Origin: Stropharia rugosoannulata
Taxonomy: Eukaryota; Basidiomycota; Agaricomycetes; Agaricales; Strophariaceae
DNA length: 64,000 nucleotides
Direction of reading: 5' to 3'
Assembly (NCBI GenBank): GCA_028532985.1
Contig: JANCIK010000001.1
Location: 1,302,001-1,366,000, forward strand
A program made the position numbers and the translations under genes. This document shows positions 44,366-56,925 of this stretch, in pieces (within the stretch, counting starts at the first letter, position 1; the number at the start of each line of letters is the position of its first letter). Under the pieces are notes generated by a model. It saw only the letters and a program-made list of their open reading frames with translations, was not told the DNA's origin and did no database searches.

Positions 44366-47300
44366 TCAACATCTCCATTTCAACCAACTTTTCTTCTGAC
44401 TTTGCTCGCTATCTGCTTCCCGGATATTGTTTTCACGGATGACCTTGAGGAAAACGCTTTCTAGCGAAGCTCTCTCCACAGTGTATTCCGTAAAATCACC
44501 GTTTCTAGATAAAGTGTTAAAAAGCTGGGCCAGAGTGATGCCTGTATCGGAGGCAATTGGCACTTCGAATCGAGTAGCGACGTCGTCAGCCATGCGGGAT
44601 CCAGGAATGAGGCTCATTAGAGTCTGTGCTTTCACGACTTCGTCCCGGGTCCGACAGCTAAAATGTACTTCGTATATTGCATAACGATCCGATAGAGACT
44701 GGGTAGTCCCAAGAGCTGACAAAATAATCATAAGTCTCTTGATCGTACATTTACAAGGTCAGTGCAACGGACCTAACATGCTTTTAGCCAAGATACCCAC
44801 GCTGTTTGCTAATGCAGATGCTTCTTCCATAGAATCTGATATTCAACTTAGCTATACAGTGATATTGCGAAGTAACCTTTAAGTACTCACGAGTCGTTAC
44901 AACAACAGCTTTCCCTACTGCAACTACGCGGAGGGTTTGCCACATGTCTCGTTTCATCTTCGGGTCGATACCAGTCGAAAATTCATCAATCAAGATGACA
45001 GAAGGATTTCCGATGAGCGCTATTGCCAGCGCAAGCTTTCTCTGGTTACCGCCAGAGAGGGCGCTGGCTAGCCTATCCGCATACATCCATAATGATGTTC
45101 CTTGCATGACACTCTCGATACTTTGTCGTAATTCTTGGCCTGTCCCCAGGCCCTTGAGCCGACCGTATATCAGCAGATGTTCTCTAACAGTCAGCTGGGA
45201 GTCGATTGCAGTGAATTGTGGGCAAACGCCTAGAGATGATCGGGCAGTTCGGGGGTCGCGAATAACTGAGCTGCCGTTAATAAGAATATCGCCGACATCC
45301 GGAATAATATCGCCACCTAAGAATGGGACCAATCAATCAGATGACAGTGGAATACACTGTGGTATGGCGACTCACGAATCATGTTGAATGTGGTGGTCTT
45401 TCCAGCTCCATTAGGGCCAAGAAGAGCAAACACTGTATCTTTTCCAACGCCAAAGCTGACATCGTCGACAACCTGGTTCCCGGAGAATGTTTTGGATACG
45501 TGAATCACTCGCAAGAGATCATCTGATATTTCCACTTTTTCTGTAGCTTCCCTAATATCCTCTCTGGACGACTCAGCCGTTCCCGAAGGAGTTGAAACAT
45601 TACGAGGCCGTAAACGGCGGGGAATACGCGTTCCAGAGTCTACCCAGACTAGGATGGCCAGAAGAATAAATCCTTGCACAAAGAGGTATAAAATAGGACC
45701 CCCATATCTGGTAAGTACGCCCAGAGAGGATGCAGTAACGGGTTGGCTGCCATTGCAAAGTAATGAGAATAGGTTTACGGATACTAATCCCGCTCGCGCC
45801 TGAAGAATTCATGTGTTTTGAGTGAATGCACTAGGAGAATTTTTTTAAAAAAACTTACAATACTTGCTACAGGAGACACTACCGAGATGGTGAAATGTGT
45901 AACTGTAATGAGATGGGCGGACTCGGTGACTTTTCCGTATGTCAAAATAAGGAGATAGGCGGATATATAAAGCTAAAAAAAAAAATACGATGAGGGTTGA
46001 TATATTCACAATGTAGAATGTGTAGCTCACAATGAAAATAATGAATTGGTATCCAGCGACTGTGGCGAAAGCTGCCAAAGGAGACGAGACCACTATGGAT
46101 ATGCAATAAGAGAAAAGGGCTGCGACAATGCCATAGAGGACTAAGATAAACCACTGCGGGGAGTTTAATCTTCGCAAACGAGACATATCATCAAGTCACT
46201 TACAAGGAATCCCAGTCCATGAAATTGACTTGACGCGGCTCCAGCAAAGATGATAACGATGACAGTAGACAGGATGACTACCGTGATGGTATCGTACATG
46301 AGGTGTCCCAACCACAGTCCAATAGGGTTTGTCAATCCATTCGAAAATTGCATAGCTTGTACAGAGGAGCGTCGTTCTTTCGCGACATAGAGAGAGAAAA
46401 ATGCGGGGTATACAGACTAAAAAAAGTAAGTCAGGTACTGATGATCACACGGGAGTTATACTGGAGGACCAGACCACTTACCATTACAGCTCCAAAAAAT
46501 ACAATCCATTTCAAAGATACAAGAGTTCCAGCAGCAACTGGAGGGAATGACGCATAACTCGCACGTATAATAGAAGGCGCGCGGTCTCCGTTTCCTGATG
46601 AGTTCAAAGCCCTGTTATACCAGATATTGCTGACCAAGTTTAACATGGAGGGGCCTGTTATGCCAGGTGGGGTGGCTTCCCAGGCGAACAATGAAGCGCC
46701 GCTTTCTAGATCAAGAGAGATTCCTCCAAGCGAGAGGTTGCGGAAGTTCTGCGTAATATCGTTAACGAATGTTGCATTATCGGCAACATTTGTAACACGA
46801 AGAAGATTAGCACTGCTTCCCAAGATTGAGATAATATCTGGTGGGGATGTTAAAACGCGAGAAGAGGGACCTAACGTGAAAGGAACGATAGGAGAGGCAG
46901 GAAGGTAGAGGGGAACTTGGAAAGTAGAGTTTCCGAATGCTTTAACACACAGCTGACTCCTTCCCTTGATAAAAATCAGGGGTATACAAGAGCCTGCTAC
47001 AGCAATACCAATCGTTAAAAGCGGTGTCAGCCAACTGCGCCTCCCGATCAGAAGTCGCTTATAAAGGACGGTAAAGGCCTGTTTGAGAGGTGAAACGGGT
47101 TTGCCAGAAGGTAGGTTCATCGAAATTTCTTTTGAGGGAGAAGGCGATATGGTATCTCTGGACACCTTTTCCTCCTCAGCATCGCTTTGATTTCCAAGTT
47201 TATTCATTTGGTTTTCAGGTTTATTCATTAAGTCGAGGAAAATGTCTTCTATCGTCGTTCCGATGATTTCGTAAGAGGAGGCATGGTCCGCTTCCACAGT

Positions 47301-50171
47301 CGCGTCAATGAGTTCAAGAGTTTGGCGCACCGCATCACCATCCCGAGTCTTTAAGTGGTAAGAAATCTGCTGCGGTGATGGTGCCGATACATAAACCCCT
47401 GGAACAACCGTGCGAATGCTTTTTAAAAGTTCTTCTCGCGCTGGCGTCGAGTTTCCAAACTTTTCGCTGTCAATATGGTCGTTGAATAAAACGTTGATCG
47501 AGTAGCCTTCACCGAGATCGCGCTTCAGAGAGACAGGCGACCCTGATGCTACAACCTTTCCCGGTGCGGCAAGGATAGCAATGTGGTCGGCCAGCAGATC
47601 TGCTTCGTCCAAGAACTACGGTGTTTTGTCAAATTTCCGTATATCATCAAGGAGAATACAACACGGCTCACATGTGTGGTGAAAACTATGGTTCTATCAT
47701 TACGGAAGGATGTCAGTGTCTTCCAAAGTGCCCTTCGACTCAAGGGGTCGACCCCGGATGTGCACTCATCAACAAGGACAACTGAAAACAATGTGAGGAA
47801 GGTGTGTATCATGCAAGACATATGACAACTGACTCTTTGAACCACCCAATAATCCAATGGCAAGTTGTAGTTTCCTTTTCTGACCCCCAGAAAGAGTGCT
47901 GGCGTTGGCATTGATCTTCTTCTCCAAGTCGCAGTCACGCAAAAGCTGTTCAAGATCTTCATCGCTACTCGAATTCTCAGACCATTTGACAGCTCTCCAA
48001 ACTCGTAGTGATTGCAGACAGGTCAGTTCAGGAAAGAGGACATTTTTCTGAGGAACAATTCCCAGAGAGCCCCGAGACGGCCGCGATGCCCCATTTTCAA
48101 ACGTCACGGTTCCTGTGGTAATGCCAGACAGACCAGCAATGACAGACAGTGAAGTCGATTTTCCCGCCCTGGAAATAGATGAACCGTTGTTAGGAAGAGC
48201 TTATGGAGGGCGATAAAAGAAACATACCCATTAGAACCCAGGAGAACGAAGATACCGGTTTTTGGGATATCTAAATCCAAGTTGCTAACTGCTGTTACAT
48301 CCTCCTTGGAAGAAAATCTTGGCGCTTTGTACGTCTTTGTTAGCCCTCGAACGGATATGGCTATGTCATCGGGGATCTGAACAGTAGACCTCTCTTGCGT
48401 TGTTTTCTTCCAAAAAAGCCAACGGTTCTTGTTTGAGGATAAAGAAGACGGGGTTCGAATGTCGTAGAGATGCCTTTCAAGGAGCGCACCAAGATAAGGC
48501 CATAGGATAACATCAATCTGCAGGGTTTCAATTAATGAGCGATTGTTTTTATTTTCCCAATATGTATATGACTTACGACAGCGGCTACAAGTAAAGGCAA
48601 TAAGACCATTGCGCGATCAGGATCGCCCTTCAAGATGTTTGTGCCAATTTCGTGGTTTTCGTATCCGCATATCGTTTTAAGGGAAAAAATATAAAACATG
48701 GGAGGGAAAATGAGCGAAAGGATAACCAAAATTCCTGATCCTGTGGATTTAATCACAAGAGCCAGAATAGCAAACACGATTGCCAAGAACGTGGTCACCA
48801 CTGCCGCCAGTTGAGGACTCTTGCCGAAGGGAGCTGCGATGATGAAGGACCAACTGGCAAGCACCAAACCAAACAGAACGTGAAGAATGATGATTATTGC
48901 TGCGTTTGTGTGAACGAAGAGGCGGAATTTCCATATTAATGCAACGATTACCCAGGCAGGCAGGTATGTTAGGGAAATGCCTAAGTGCCAGGAACTGTGC
49001 GCATCTGGGTTAAACATGATCCCTTTAAATGCACTCATATGTAAAACTCTCACATTATTCTTGCGGAATCGAGCAGTCCCATGGCCTTCATGTGCTCCGT
49101 AAGAAGTAATGCACGTTCGCCAGATATTGCACCAGGAAGCTGATATGATATTCCGACAAACGAAATAAAGCTGCATAGCATAATTTAGTTAAATAGAGTC
49201 TGTGATGACAAATGCTACGTACAAAGCCAAGCCAAGAAGTTCACGAATGCCCCTGATATAACCTATTACATTGTAATTTAGTAGTCAATTAACTAAAGAG
49301 GAATATTTATCGTGCGTACTCAGTCTGATACGCGTCTTCTGTTCTTCGTTTGTCTCTTGGTTAAATGGCCATTCTGACGGTGTTTGAAGTGTTACGCCAG
49401 TCTGCAGTTCGATAATAGCCTTAAAAACATAACTATGTCAGTACTAAACCAAACACTTTGCGGAAGAAGGGGTAATTGGAGCAGTGATGCAAAGCGGGCT
49501 TACCTTGTCTATCGCCCATTGCAATGGTAATATGCGCTCCTCATAATCACTTGTATGATGCACGACGTCGATGAAAGCCAGTCCAGCATCTGCAGAGATA
49601 GTATAGTTGATGGTACCTTTGCCAGTCGCAGGAATGTCACTAAATCCAACAGCAGCAAAGCACTGCGAGAAGAGATTGAAGTTTTGGGGGCATTCCGACG
49701 GGAATTCCGATGAGCTAGATACTTGCTGTACGGCGCGACGCTGGTTTTCCGAGAAGTTAGACGTGATTCGTTCAATGATTGCCGCAGGGGAAGGGTCGCT
49801 CGTTCCGTTGGTATCGTCCGCCCAGATTAGTTTAATCTTACCGTCGAACTTGCTGTCTAGCGAGTCTATAGGTACGGCAGTCCCAATATTGTACTAGAAG
49901 CTGTCAGTATGCTGCTTACGTTGGTGGTTCTTAACATACATTGTTGAGGCGATTAAGGAAGTTCTGGGCAGTTGCAAGAAAGGCACCATAGGCTATGGGT
50001 AAAATGAAGCATCTCAAAACGGTCAACTTATGTGTGAAAGGGTCAGTAACAGATGCGTATGTAGATTGTATCAGGACAGATTACACGTACAAAAGAATGG
50101 CGAGAAAGAACAATCCAATTCTTCCATATTAGTGCCCGCAGTTGTAACCAGAACAGATTCTGGCGAGCCAT
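44366..50171 (-). CDS. Full-size ABC transporter, subfamily A
   Basis: Membrane lipid-type exporter with TM1-NBD1-TM2-NBD2 layout. Start MARQNLFWLQLRALIWKNWI at 50171, the typical ABCA first helix. A large extracellular loop follows. NBD1 has FVLLGSNGAGKSTSLSVIAG (Walker A rebuilt across an intron), LSGGQKRKLQLAIGLLGGS and VVLVDECTSGVDPLSRRALW with TIVFTTH. TM2 has a further large loop rich in Asn. NBD2 has VFALLGPNGAGKTTTFNMIR, ALSGGNQRKLALAIALIGN and VILIDEFSTGIDPKMKRDMW. The C-terminal regulatory part ends QKKSWLKWRC. Roughly 25 exons, about 1,500-1,600 residues. Both ATP sites keep Walker A, signature, Walker B glutamate and D-loop. The substrate is unknown. Confidence 0.9.
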
Positions 50172-52126
50172 TTCCTGTAGGAAGGGCTCTGTACAAGTTA
50201 CAGAGGACGAGTAAACTGCGCAAGTCAAGGACTTAAAAACAAGGAGAGGAATGACTGCGCTGGTGCAGCATGGGAAAGCAGAAGCTAATTTTGCTGCGGC
50301 TCAGACTGCGATCTTGAATATATGCAGTGCCTTCAAACTGGTCAAGATCGGCTGGGCGCCAGCGGGGTCTTTCCCGTTGCCAAGACTTCAAGTCCCTTCA
50401 AGTCAACGAATGTACTTTACGTTGTACATTGCGTGTATGTGCCCGCAAGAAATGAAGTATAAATATGCAATATATATCTGATTTTGTGTTCAGCCCAACC
50501 AGTTGTTGAGAAAGGTGTGTCTGTTGGGTCGTTACGTAGTGGCACTGTCATTCATGCGCGCAGAGAGACAGAACAAGGCCGCCAAACTTCCTGATAAAAC
50601 AATCACGTACTTACCTTGACGGCATGCCAAAGTGTGCCAGAGTAGGCCCCAAGCTTCTGCACGGCGATGGATTGCCGATTATGAACTTGACTGACCGCCG
50701 GACTGCATCGGACTATGGTGAGTTATTTGCACCATAATTCCCACGGCGCGCGACTCATTAATGGCACCGCCGCGTTGCCGCCGCGCGCGACTCAACGGGT
50801 TCGGTAGGTTATTATTTTGACTGCTACATCCCAGAGGAGCCCATATTTACCTCATATTATGTGCTCTGCATATTATATTGTATCAAAAAGTAGAGTTGAT
50901 TGTAGTTTAATGTTGGTTTAATGACATTTTACCTATGATGGGATTTGCCGGAATATTCCCACAACTTGCCCGCCGCGCGCGACTCAAACCAAGTGGTTAT
51001 TTTCAAATGCACTATTATATGTCTCTTTATGATAGTATGTAGTACATACAGTATAGGAGAAAATATATAGCTTCGTTGTGTACTCAAATGCTATCATTTA
51101 TGGGTGATATTGGATGGCTTAGTGCAGCTGTAAGTACAAAATAAGCAAGGAAAAACTTGCCTTGTATGTCTCTCAAGGGGACTGATAACCACAAACTCCG
51201 GTAATTTACTATTAATACAATACATATATCTACATATACTTTATTTCTACTCTAAACACCCACTGATTAACGGGCAAAAATACACAAGAGGCAAACAAGA
51301 GGCCTCCTCAAGGTCTCCAAAATGGTTGGACATACGGCATTAGAGCCAATTACTCATAAGACCCCTAAATCTCAAGGTATGTATGTGTACTACAGAATCG
51401 CTTCGCTACACCTTGCTGTATATTGATTTATCTAACCAATTCCTAAACATGTCTGCGTGACCTAGAATTGTTTAAGGCAAGAACAAACGTGAATTTCCAG
51501 ATTTAGTCAACGATGAAATGATTAGCGCCCGGAATACGTTTAAATGAACATGTCCATCGCTCTTCAACTCTACGGTCATGATAGGGAATCCTGCAAGTTA
51601 AAGATTCCGGATTCAGGGTTAGTCTTGGGTTATTCGACACTCAATCTTTGCAATAGCGTCACGTTGCGAGCTTGTCGGATATTTTTATGAGTTTTCATTT
51701 GGTTCTCATCGCTGGCCTTTGCCTATTCGACCTTTCTGTAATTGGCCATGATTCACAAACCATTATTCTGCAAATTCTGCAAGTTCGATGGTACCAAAAG
51801 ACGCACGTACTACTTGCACACAGAGGCGTTCAGTGCACAGCAGATGCAACTTGAAGTCCACTGGTCTGCAACCAATTGACGAATTAATCAGCCGGAAATC
51901 TCCAAGGGCTGTGCGCATCATCCCAGTATCGGAATTTCGACGTTGCCTTGTTTGAGGACGTTCCCACGCGCCAAGGAGGTATATAAACTGCCGACATGAG
52001 GGTTGATGCTTAGTATAGGCTGGTCCTACCCACTGCTCCCAGAATCGCTAGATTTTCCACAATTCCAGAGTTGATCTCTAGGAACTATTCTTTCAAGAAC
52101 AGAAAAACAGTCCACTTTTGAATACA
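50172..52126. other. Long gene-poor gap with transposon-like sequence
   Basis: About 1.95 kb between divergent genes. The ABCA promoter takes the first few hundred bases. A GC-rich repeat cluster and an AT-rich body (50740-51420) are described as a separate entry. From 51420 to 52100 I see only short frames. A weak TATATAAAC element at 51981 may belong to the downstream tetraspan gene, 146 bases before its ATG. Confidence 0.4.
50740..51420 (+). mobile_element. Probable DNA-transposon 5' remnant with CGCGCGACTCA repeats
   Basis: The motif GCGCGCGACTCA occurs three times in the same orientation (about 50746, 50782 and 50974), embedded in otherwise AT-rich DNA. Such clustered subterminal motifs are typical of DNA transposon ends. 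About 330 bases further on, ATGGTTGGACATACGGCATT opens a short frame MVGHTALEPITHKTPKSQ ending at a GTATGT donor-like site, reminiscent of a transposase first exon. I could not find a matching inverted end, so either the other half is lost or it is a solo end. The evidence is suggestive only. Confidence 0.4.
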
Positions 52127-52940
52127 ATGTCCCGAGTTCCAAGCCGTACCTTCTGCTGTTGCATCCCTGTCAGGGCGGGTGTAATTGTGAGTTGGCAATT
52201 CTGGAGAGCGAATACATGACTCAACGCAAGTTCAGCTTGTCTCCCTACTTGGCCTGGCTGGAGGCGGTCTCGTCGCCGCTGCTGGAATTATTAGCCTCAA
52301 ACACCACGGCCACGGTCACAGCCACGGCAACACCCATCATGACCGTAAGGCGTTTCAGCGTTGCCACGTCGTACGGAAGTACTGAAATTGATTTTTTAGG
52401 CCAAGGCAAAATTGTTGCAATTATACAAATCGTGGTGTACTTGCTGCTTGCGCTTGTCTCCTTGTTCGGGTATGTAGAACTTGTGTTTGATGGTTGAGAA
52501 TCTTTGTTGATCATATGCTGGAAATAGTTTGATAGGAGCTATCACCAAACGCTTGGGATTTATCCGCACCTATCTGTCGGCGCTCATCGTCCACCTGATC
52601 TTTAACTTGGGCATGGGTGTTTTCGCCATTCACCGCAATTTCAAACTGGCACCGAAGTACTATGCTGACTGCCTCCTGGGACCCGACGGTGTTCCCTCGA
52701 AGGAGGCCTCTGTTATCAACACTTGCACAAACGGTACGACATTGATGAAGGCTTTAATGATTACGGTTTTCGTCGTCGTCATTCTACTCGAGACTTGTAT
52801 GTATCCTTTTCACCAACTTGACGATAAGGTTATTAACTGCAATATATTTCGTAGGGGCTTGTTTCATTGTGGCAAATTACAGCAAGCAGGTTGTGGAGGA
52901 AGAACGTGAGATTATGATCAAAGATACAGAGTCATGGTAA
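52127..52940 (+). CDS. Small tetraspan membrane protein with CCC motif and His-rich loop
   Basis: Fungal four-helix membrane protein of a family I know only as uncharacterised from mushroom genomes. The start MSRVPSRTFCCCIPVRAGVI has the typical basic-CCC-P-V-R N-terminus. The next exon gives LVSLLGLAGGGLVAAAGIIS and a loop KHHGHGHSHGNTHHD with seven His in fifteen residues. Then come KIVAIIQIVVYLLLALVSLF, GAITKRLGFIRTYLSALIVH and KALMITVFVVVILLETWACF as further helices. The C-terminus EEEREIMIKDTESW is cytosolic and charged. Five exons, about 205 residues. The His-rich loop could bind metal ions, but that is inference; such loops are not part of the core fold. Confidence 0.8.
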
Positions 52941-53348
52941 ACAATCGGCACAATGTATCTTCCATGAGCTTGTAATGTCTAATGTCATCGATTTTTTCTC
53001 CGCGAAATTGTGTCCTGCATAGTATATACCGGATACGCACATACATAAGTATGAACAATGGGTGAAAGTAGGTGTGCGCACTTCATTACCTCCCGGGAAG
53101 TGTGCTGGTTTGCGCTTTGTACCTTCCCATTGGAGCGCATTGTTGCCCTGAGCTTCCTGCAAAAGTTAAACAACGACGTCAGGACTTAGGACGCCCGAAA
53201 TGTCTTCCTAATGCCTTACGTAATCGAGGCCTATTACTCGGCACTCCATACTAAAGTCTTGTTAACCCTTTACACCTGGCCTCTTCATTCGAGTGCCTTA
53301 TATCCCCTGTTATCCCGCCCAATTTATCCTTAGTTCACTCCCTTGAAT
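52941..53348. other. Intergenic, tetraspan protein / pyruvate carrier
   Basis: About 410 bases between tandem plus-strand genes. The last 100 are pyrimidine-rich, as in a 5' leader. No gene or repeat is recognised. Confidence 0.4.
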
Positions 53349-53912
53349 ATGTCCGGACCCGTAGCTTCAGCCTCAGCTTCTAAATTCCAGGCCTTCGTAA
53401 ACCATCCAGCAGGTCGGCCAACCTTGTTCAACCTTTAGGCGTTCTTCAATACTTACTGACGAGAACTGGCTACACAGGGCCGAAGACTGTGTTCTTCTGG
53501 GCGCCTTTGATGAAGTGGTGTCTGGTGGCCGCCGGTCTCAAGGATTTGAGCCGCCCAGCTGATAAATTGAGCACATCGCAAAACCTTGGTGAGCCGTTGG
53601 TATGGAATGAGGGGTTGTGCATTGTTCTGAAAATTCCCCGCCAGCTCTCGCCGCCACCGGTTTTATCTGGGTACGCTACTCTCTTGTAATCACACCTGTG
53701 AACTACAGCTTGGCAGCGGTGCGCAATCATTTTCGACACCAGGATGATTCTCCCTAACACTGAATCCAGGTCAACTTCTTCGTCGGACTTTCTGGTCTTT
53801 CACAACTAGGTCGGATTGCTCAGTAAGCCCCTTTACATACTTTTCACCACAACGCGTACTGAGTCATATTTGCAGTTATCGTTACACTCACCCAGAAGCA
53901 GCCAAGAGCTAA
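53349..53912 (+). CDS. MPC2: Mitochondrial pyruvate carrier subunit (MPC2/3-like)
   Basis: Inner-membrane subunit of the heterodimeric pyruvate carrier that feeds pyruvate to the matrix. MSGPVASASASKFQAFVNHP, then spliced AGPKTVFFWAPLMKWCLVAA, the HPAGPKT-x-FWAP-x-KW signature of MPC2, followed by GLKDLSRPADKLSTSQN. The next exon gives LAATGFIWVRYSLVITPVNY (the G-x-IW-x-RYS-x-VI-P-x-NY signature) and LAAVNFFVGLSGLSQLGRIA ending HYRYTHPEAAKS. Five exons, about 115 residues, three short helices. The first intron has the unusual donor GTCGGC. The match is strong over the whole protein. It converges with the APQ12-like gene (101 bases). Confidence 0.92.
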
Positions 53913-54013
53913 TAAGCTGCTTCGATATTCTTGCCTGCCATCCCAATTCGATTGCATCTATCGGGTATAATACATGATTGTTACCTAAGTGTGAGAGGTC
54001 GACAGATATTTCA

Positions 54014-54739
54014 TCATCTATTAGGTTGGTACCTCTCCTTTCTTGCCCTGGAGGAAGTCTTAGAGTCTCCTTCGTTGGGTTCGGCAATGACGTTTTCGAC
54101 CATGTTCTTTACTGCTCCCCACCACCCTCCTCCAAGTAAACTTCCGGCCGAGCCCGCGATTTGGGATATAATCTCTTCCACCTGCTTTTTTCCATCTTTC
54201 TCGTCATGATGTTGCTGCTGCCACTCTTTGTGGCGTTCGAAAGTCTCCCATGACTTAGGCCGCTTGGCGTTAAGCTTTCTGTCGGCACTAGCGGCAGATC
54301 GACGTGGCCTGCGTTGCCTTGGATCTTCTAGTAGTGTATTGAAAAGGCCACCGAAACCACCTTGATTTTGTACGCCGTTCAGGTTGTCATTTCCAAGTAG
54401 ATAACCTACGCCGCCAAAGAATACACCCAATAATACACCCCACTTCATGAACCAAAAGGCAATGCGCAAAAGCCACGTCGTGGTACGATAGAAGCTTGAT
54501 ATAGCCATATAGGCAGCAAGTAAGGTGATAATTGGGGGGAGTATTGCTTGAGCATTCCAATCCTCCGGTGCATTAGTTAAGAGCGATTGGGATAGTTGAA
54601 AAAGAGCTGAGAGGGCTACTATGAGATGTGACGAAAGCTTAGCCAGTAAGAAATACAGCGGTCTGGGTAGATGGTTTGATAGATAGTCAAGTACAGGATC
54701 CAGCATGTCGAGCAAGAACCCAGGAGGTGGATTTACCAT
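54014..54739 (-). CDS. APQ12-like nuclear envelope/ER membrane protein
   Basis: Probable nuclear pore assembly and biogenesis protein (APQ12 family), acting at the nuclear envelope. Single exon of 241 residues. Start MVNPPPGFLLDMLDPVLDYL at 54739; the frame is open further upstream, but that part looks like leader. The family region is ILPPIITLLAAYMAISSFYR followed by RIAFWFMKWGVLLGVFFGGV and GYLLGN, i.e. two adjacent membrane helices with a conserved aromatic link. The C-terminal third is soluble, basic and Gln/His-rich, with an NAKRPKSWETFERHKEWQQQ helix, then GSAGSLLGGGWWGAVKNMVE. The assignment rests on the helix pair. Confidence 0.7.
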   Translation of the reverse strand: MVNPPPGFLLDMLDPVLDYLSNHLPRPLYFLLAKLSSHLIVALSALFQLSQSLLTNAPEDWNAQAILPPIITLLAAYMAISSFYRTTTWLLRIAFWFMKWGVLLGVFFGGVGYLLGNDNLNGVQNQGGFGGLFNTLLEDPRQRRPRRSAASADRKLNAKRPKSWETFERHKEWQQQHHDEKDGKKQVEEIISQIAGSAGSLLGGGWWGAVKNMVENVIAEPNEGDSKTSSRARKERYQPNR

Positions 54740-55186
54740 GATATGGCAAATGGCAAGGGTGAAGACAGCGTGTAGGCAGCTGCCAACAGGCCGACCGACT
54801 GGGTCAATTATGAAACAAAGCAAAGCAAGCGAACCATTACAGCCACTAATCTGTTCCGCACCAGTCTGATCCTCGGCCTGTGTGTGTAACACTGTGACTA
54901 CGTGACGGAAATATGCGATTGATGAATGCTCTGAAGAAACAAAGAAATGGGGTACATTTCATCCTCATCCAATCGGATGGAGTCGGCTCTGGTAACTGCC
55001 GTGACTTGTCCCTGAAAGGAAATGGATCAATCATGAATTCTGACACCCACGAAACTGCAAATAGGCACAAATAAAGGGACATATAAGGGACCTTGCTTCT
55101 GCACATCCTCGCACTAATCTACCTTCCCCCCGAACGGAATCCGCGTTCGAAAATATTTACTTGTCCAGTTTGCCCACATCATCACC
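54740..55186. other. Intergenic, divergent promoter APQ12-like / small unknown
   Basis: About 450 bases between divergent starts. An upstream continuation of the minus-strand frame (54740-55106) lacks homology to anything I recognise and is treated as leader. A TATAAGG element lies at 55082-55088, about 100 bases before the plus-strand start. Confidence 0.4.
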
Positions 55187-55841
55187 ATGGCCATGAAGCG
55201 CAAACTTGAGATAGACTCTGACTATGTTTCACCCGTTGTACGTCTTCTATACCATGAGCGCCCAGGAGCGCTACTGACAACCGCATTGGTGCTAGCAACC
55301 AAAACAGCTGAAACTGGTCCCCTTCCCTCATATGGACGTTGATACCGACGTTGCTATGTCTGATGCCGAGCCTGACTTTCCTGTTGATGTTTTCCACATC
55401 CGACACCAGTCTAACGCCAGCTCAATAGCCTCGAGCGCTGCAGATTCACCTGTCGGAGGTTCACGTCAGTCAAATCTTATTTCTTAGACGTCTTTATGTC
55501 TGAACGGAGACATCTAGCAGCGTATCCAACTTTCGACCTCTACCCAAATCCATTTTTCGCCGACACTGGCTTGGTAGATCCCAATTCTCACAACTTTTCA
55601 CTTTACTCCCGTCAATCCCCCAACTCTCAGGTCGGACTTATCCAGCCTACTAAAAATTTTGTTCACCACGGGTAAGACGAGCGTACGCTCTCCATCTATG
55701 TGTTGACTGAACTCTTATAGGTCGAATTGTACACAAATCCCAAAATTAAAAATTGCCTGTGCATCTGGTGTCAACGGCCAACGCACCATGTGGAGTCATT
55801 GCGAGCAATGTGGCGCAATCTCTATGGTAGAAAATGACTAA
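55187..55841 (+). CDS. Small acidic/disordered protein with two Cys pairs, unknown
   Basis: Starts MAMKRKLEIDSDYVSPV and is then spliced to LKLVPFPHMDVDTDVAMSDA. This KLxLVPFPxxxxDTDVAMSDA wording I recall from uncharacterised agaricomycete proteins. A Ser-rich stretch (NASSIASSAADSPVGG) and a loop with YPTFDLYPNPFFAD follow. The C-terminus TMWSHCEQCGAISMVEND carries CEQC; with the NC and AC cysteines just upstream it could form a small zinc site. Four exons, about 150 residues. The last exon may also be spliced onward from ISM (GTAGAA...TTCTAG at 55826-55869), adding a tail. No function can be named. Confidence 0.68.
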
Positions 55842-56925
55842 ATCCGCTGCTGACCTTCTACATTTCTAGCTCAACAGAATGTCTTCTTATTTTGCTATGG
55901 GTTCTTGCTCTCATCTCCGTCTCATTATTGTGCTATTTTATTCTTGCTGTACCATTGATCGTTACTACTCCTGCCAACACCACTGCCACAGTCATAACCG
56001 GCAACACCGCGACGCTGTCCAACTGGGCACCAAATATGCTGCTGTCCGGTATCATAGCAGTCCATGTAATCATACCTCTACCGCCAGCACATTCCTTCCT
56101 CGATAGCGTACTCGGCAATGTGCGTCCGCGACTCTCACGCCAAAATAGCGACTTGTTATTCCTTCCGTTATCACATATAATGACTTGTCTTTGTGGTGAA
56201 CCTCACCTTCCAAAGCCATTGCCATTATGGACTGCTGCGCTTATATATTACTGTGTATTATATGTCAAATCAATGTGTCTGATTGTTCAACTGGCCTCAG
56301 GCAATCAGAAAAGCAGAGGCGCATGTGCCATCGGTTGAGCGCTTACAATTATATACGAGGATAATGTGATACATGGCGTGATCTTCTGACTGAACTCTCC
56401 GTAACGAAATCGCCTAAAGGCGATAGGCCGGAAAGTGTACCTATCTGGAGTTAAATATCGTCACACAAATGTAGGAAAGATGTCCCACTTTCTCATGTAG
56501 TTTAACTTAAGTAAGTGCACAATATGCTTGTCACCAATTGACGTGCGAGAGAGATTTTGGTGCTACGGTCGGTCTGAGTTCATGAACTTCGTCGTTTTGC
56601 CTACGTCTACGTTATGAAATGTTGTTGACTGTCTATTACCGTTGGTCTTATGATAACGTTGCATCATTTTTACTTGCACCTTACTGCCAAAACTATTTAC
56701 GACGAAGCATAATCGGTATGCGGCTCCAGCGGGGCTCCACACACCGAGCCCCGACTACTTGTTCATATCTTCGAAGCGCATTCACTGTCGTGCTTCTTTT
56801 CGCAGAGTATACGACGGCTAGACTTGGTCACATTATTCATTAGCATTACCCTTTGCAATGATCAAGCTCCGCAGGTATTTAAAGGGCACCACATTTCGTG
56901 AATGCCCTCAGGTTACTTTCGTACC
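55842..56925. other. Gap before sugar transporter
   Basis: About 1.08 kb. A frame at 55892-56338 (148 residues) begins with a hydrophobic MLWVLALISVSLLCYFILAV and then loses any clear pattern; it could be a small secreted or membrane protein, but nothing supports translation. 56340-56900 is plain AT-rich DNA with several short frames. No RNA gene is seen. Confidence 0.35.

Noticed and set aside
51040..51055. CAGTATAG near 51049 as an end of the 15.6-kb MITE
   Set aside because: Only the first seven bases agree; the diagnostic GGCACTTGGGACA core is missing.
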